Of a stretch of DNA of 64,000 nucleotides, positions 62,591-64,000 are shown in pieces. Below the pieces are notes generated by a model. It did no database searches. It worked only from the letters and a program-made list of their open reading frames with translations, and was not told where the DNA came from. The stretch is from Candidatus Hydrogenedentota bacterium (GTDB lineage: Bacteria > Hydrogenedentota > Hydrogenedentia > Hydrogenedentales > CAITNO01), in the NCBI GenBank assembly GCA_012730045.1, contig JAAYBR010000031.1:62001-126000 (forward strand), in the 5' to 3' direction. Positions within the stretch are counted from its first letter, which is position 1; the number at the start of each line of letters is the position of its first letter. Made by a program: the position numbers and the translations under genes.

Positions 62591-62642
62591 TGGTTCTACC
62601 TCTTTCCCTGTTAGACCGGTCCAACGCCGGGTTGGTGTCCCC

Positions 62643-62966
62643 TTACTTCCGCTTTTCCATCACCTCGATCACCGCCTCACCGTCCTTGATGAACGCGCAG
62701 CGCAGCTCGTCGGTCGCGTCGAAGGGCGGCAGGATGACCTCGCAGCCCTTGAGCGCCTCGTCCAGCGAGTCCACCAGGAACGCCGCGTGGCAGCCGTTCA
62801 CGATCTCCGGGGGCATGGGCGTGTCCGCCTCAAACCGGAGATACTCCACATGGAAGGGGTGCGTGTCGGGGTCGCTCACATGGACCTTTGCCCCCTCGAG
62901 GTAGTTCTCGTGGTCATGCTTCGAGGAAGTGGGCACGCCGAAGTGGTGGAATTGCGCTGCTGCCAT
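62643..62966 (-). CDS. VOC (glyoxalase/bleomycin resistance) family protein
   Basis: 107 residues, a single vicinal-oxygen-chelate domain: FHHFGVPTSSKHDHE at the start, HPFHVEYLRFEADTPMP, GCHAAFLVDSLDEALKG and IKDGEAVIEVMEKRK at the end, where His and Glu could bind metal. ATG at 62966 has AAGGAG 8 bases upstream. First gene of the dhaK-dhaL-lsrF group; a lyase or isomerase for a sugar-phosphate product such as methylglyoxal adducts would fit but is inference. Confidence 0.82.
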   Translation of the reverse strand: MAAAQFHHFGVPTSSKHDHENYLEGAKVHVSDPDTHPFHVEYLRFEADTPMPPEIVNGCHAAFLVDSLDEALKGCEVILPPFDATDELRCAFIKDGEAVIEVMEKRK

Positions 62967-63039
62967 GTCACAGTCTCCTTGTGTCTTGTGGAAAAAAACG
63001 CCAAAAAGGAATCTTCCGCCCCGCCGGGGGGCAGACTGC

Positions 63040-63068
63040 ATTATAGAGACCGGCCCCGCCGAAATCTA
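63040..63068 (-). promoter_or_regulatory. Promoter of the VOC-dhaK-dhaL-lsrF run
   Basis: Perfect -10 TATAAT (63040-63045) on the minus strand, with a poor -35 (TAGATT, 63063-63068) 17 bases away. Transcription would begin near 63033, about 67 bases before the ATG at 62966. The weak -35 suggests activator help. Confidence 0.5.
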
Positions 63069-63125
63069 GCCGCCGCCCCGTGGTGATGACGGGATATGCG
63101 GCTCCCAGGCCGGATGAGGGGGGCG

Positions 63126-64000
63126 TCACTCCCCCTGTTTGGCGCGCCTGGGGGACGGCTTGGAAAGGGGCGCGGTGTGGGCCTCGTAGAGGGCAAACAG
63201 GTAGGCCATGCGGTCCACGTCGTTGGAGAACGGCTGGGACCGGTAGCACCGGTCCACCGCGCGGTCCAGTTTGGTGTGGGCCTTGAGGAGGGCGCCCGGC
63301 ATGGCGTGGGGGTCGTACAGGTCGGCAAGCGAGGCGTTCGGATACTGCTTCCGGACTTGCAGCACGTCCGCCGCCGCCGCCTCCACGGCAGCCTTCTGCT
63401 TCGGGGAAATGTCCTTCGGCCAGGGGAAATTATTGTAGACCAGTTTCGCGGAGTAGCGGTAACGAGACTCAAGCCTCCCCGCCACATGACGCATCCAGGA
63501 CATGTGCATAAAGGACGTGAGCACGCCGAAGTCGAAGAGTGTCGCCTTGGGAACGACGTTCAGCAGGTTGCTGGCCAGGTAGCGGGGCGTGAGAAACCCC
63601 ATGGGGATGTAGCGGCGCCGTTCGGAAGAAACGCCCGGAATGACCAGAAACTTGCCCTTTGGCATGTTCTCCACATGGAACCTTGTCGGCGTCTGAGCCA
63701 GCAGATTGGTCGGCTTGCTCTTGCTTGCAAGCCGGAAGGCGCGGACAGCCTGCACGCGCTCCATGGCCAGGGGCATGCGCCGGAGCTGTTCTGGCGGGCA
63801 GTCCCCCAGCCACAGGCACCAGCGCGTGTATCCGTTAATGAATTCATCGGCGCCCGTCCACGGACGGAAGAACGGCTTTGCGGCGGGCTCCAGCCGCAGG
63901 AACTCGGCCTTCTCCTCCGGGGTGAACAGGTAGTTTCCGTCGTCTATGGGTTTGTTGCCGATGCCGATCTCCGGCACATCGCACAGGGGTTTGGACCGGT
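63126..64000 (-). CDS. MmeI-type restriction-modification enzyme, C-terminal part (cut by window edge)
   Basis: 291 residues are visible; the frame stays open to the right edge, reading RSKPLCD before VPEIGIGNKPIDDGNYLF. That, with AMERVQAVRAFRLASKSKP, RFHVENMPKGKFLVIPGVSSERRRYIPMGFL and LFDFGVLTSFMHMSWMRHVAGRLESRYRYS, matches the target-recognition and C-terminal helical regions of MmeI/YeeA-like single-chain methyltransferases (often also nucleases). The N-terminal nuclease and N6-adenine methyltransferase motifs lie beyond the window. The stop is 160 bp from the VOC gene start. Confidence 0.85.
   Translation of the reverse strand, partial: RSKPLCDVPEIGIGNKPIDDGNYLFTPEEKAEFLRLEPAAKPFFRPWTGADEFINGYTRWCLWLGDCPPEQLRRMPLAMERVQAVRAFRLASKSKPTNLLAQTPTRFHVENMPKGKFLVIPGVSSERRRYIPMGFLTPRYLASNLLNVVPKATLFDFGVLTSFMHMSWMRHVAGRLESRYRYSAKLVYNNFPWPKDISPKQKAAVEAAAADVLQVRKQYPNASLADLYDPHAMPGALLKAHTKLDRAVDRCYRSQPFSNDVDRMAYLFALYEAHTAPLSKPSPRRAKQGE

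Overview
The window is GC-rich, densely coded bacterial chromosome. Intergenic gaps are mostly under 150 bp, and start codons often overlap the preceding stop. The organism is Gram-negative: it has a Kdo transferase for lipopolysaccharide, an outer-membrane secretin, and many Sec, Tat and lipoprotein signals. Three large HzsA-like/PD40 proteins carrying CxxCH haem sites, together with formylglycine-generating-enzyme, MauG and discoidin domains, suggest a Planctomycetota- or Hydrogenedentota-like lineage. That placement is inference; no rRNA or tRNA gene was seen to settle it.

Layout. 0.1-9 kb (minus strand): a lytic transglycosylase and a YfhO-type membrane protein, then waaA followed by a sugar ABC transporter (two permeases and a binding protein) with overlapping starts and stops. 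9-15.7 kb (minus): a type IV pilus/secretin alignment operon with a fused PilM-PilN protein, transcribed from a near-consensus promoter. 16.2-21.3 kb (plus): the housekeeping run ftsH, folP, glmM, pdxJ. 21.4-29 kb: secreted hydrolase-like proteins (a metallophosphatase, two large unknowns that look carbohydrate-related, a zinc phospholipase C-like protein). 29.1-29.5 kb: two very small related peptides driven by the best promoter in the window. 29.5-33 kb: pckA and a Tat-exported split-Soret cytochrome. 33-35.5 kb: an ABC exporter pair. 35.5-36.6 kb: a gene-free array of 278-bp repeats full of palindromes. 36.9-39 kb: an aminotransferase, thiS, thiE. 39-44.6 kb: a B12-binding-type radical SAM protein on the minus strand, then dnaG-rpoD, where DnaG has lost three of four zinc ligands and is preceded by a possible short terminated RNA.

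44.6-63 kb is a long minus-strand run. It starts near 63.0 kb with a VOC protein, dhaK, dhaL, an lsrF-type aldolase/thiolase and a cupin (sugar-phosphate chemistry). It continues through two HzsA-like dihaem proteins (one fused to an FGE-sulfatase domain), a propeller-MauG protein, a RidA/chorismatase-like protein and two unknowns, and ends with a third HzsA-like protein and a Tat-exported aldo/keto reductase. Short gaps suggest that at least 53.4-63.0 kb could be one transcription unit linking cytosolic triose/ketose phosphate chemistry to periplasmic redox proteins. The right edge cuts an MmeI-type restriction-methylation enzyme.

The best candidates for undescribed biology are the paired small peptides, the HzsA-like cluster with its sugar-phosphate genes, the zinc-less DnaG with its leader RNA, and the 278-bp structured repeat array.
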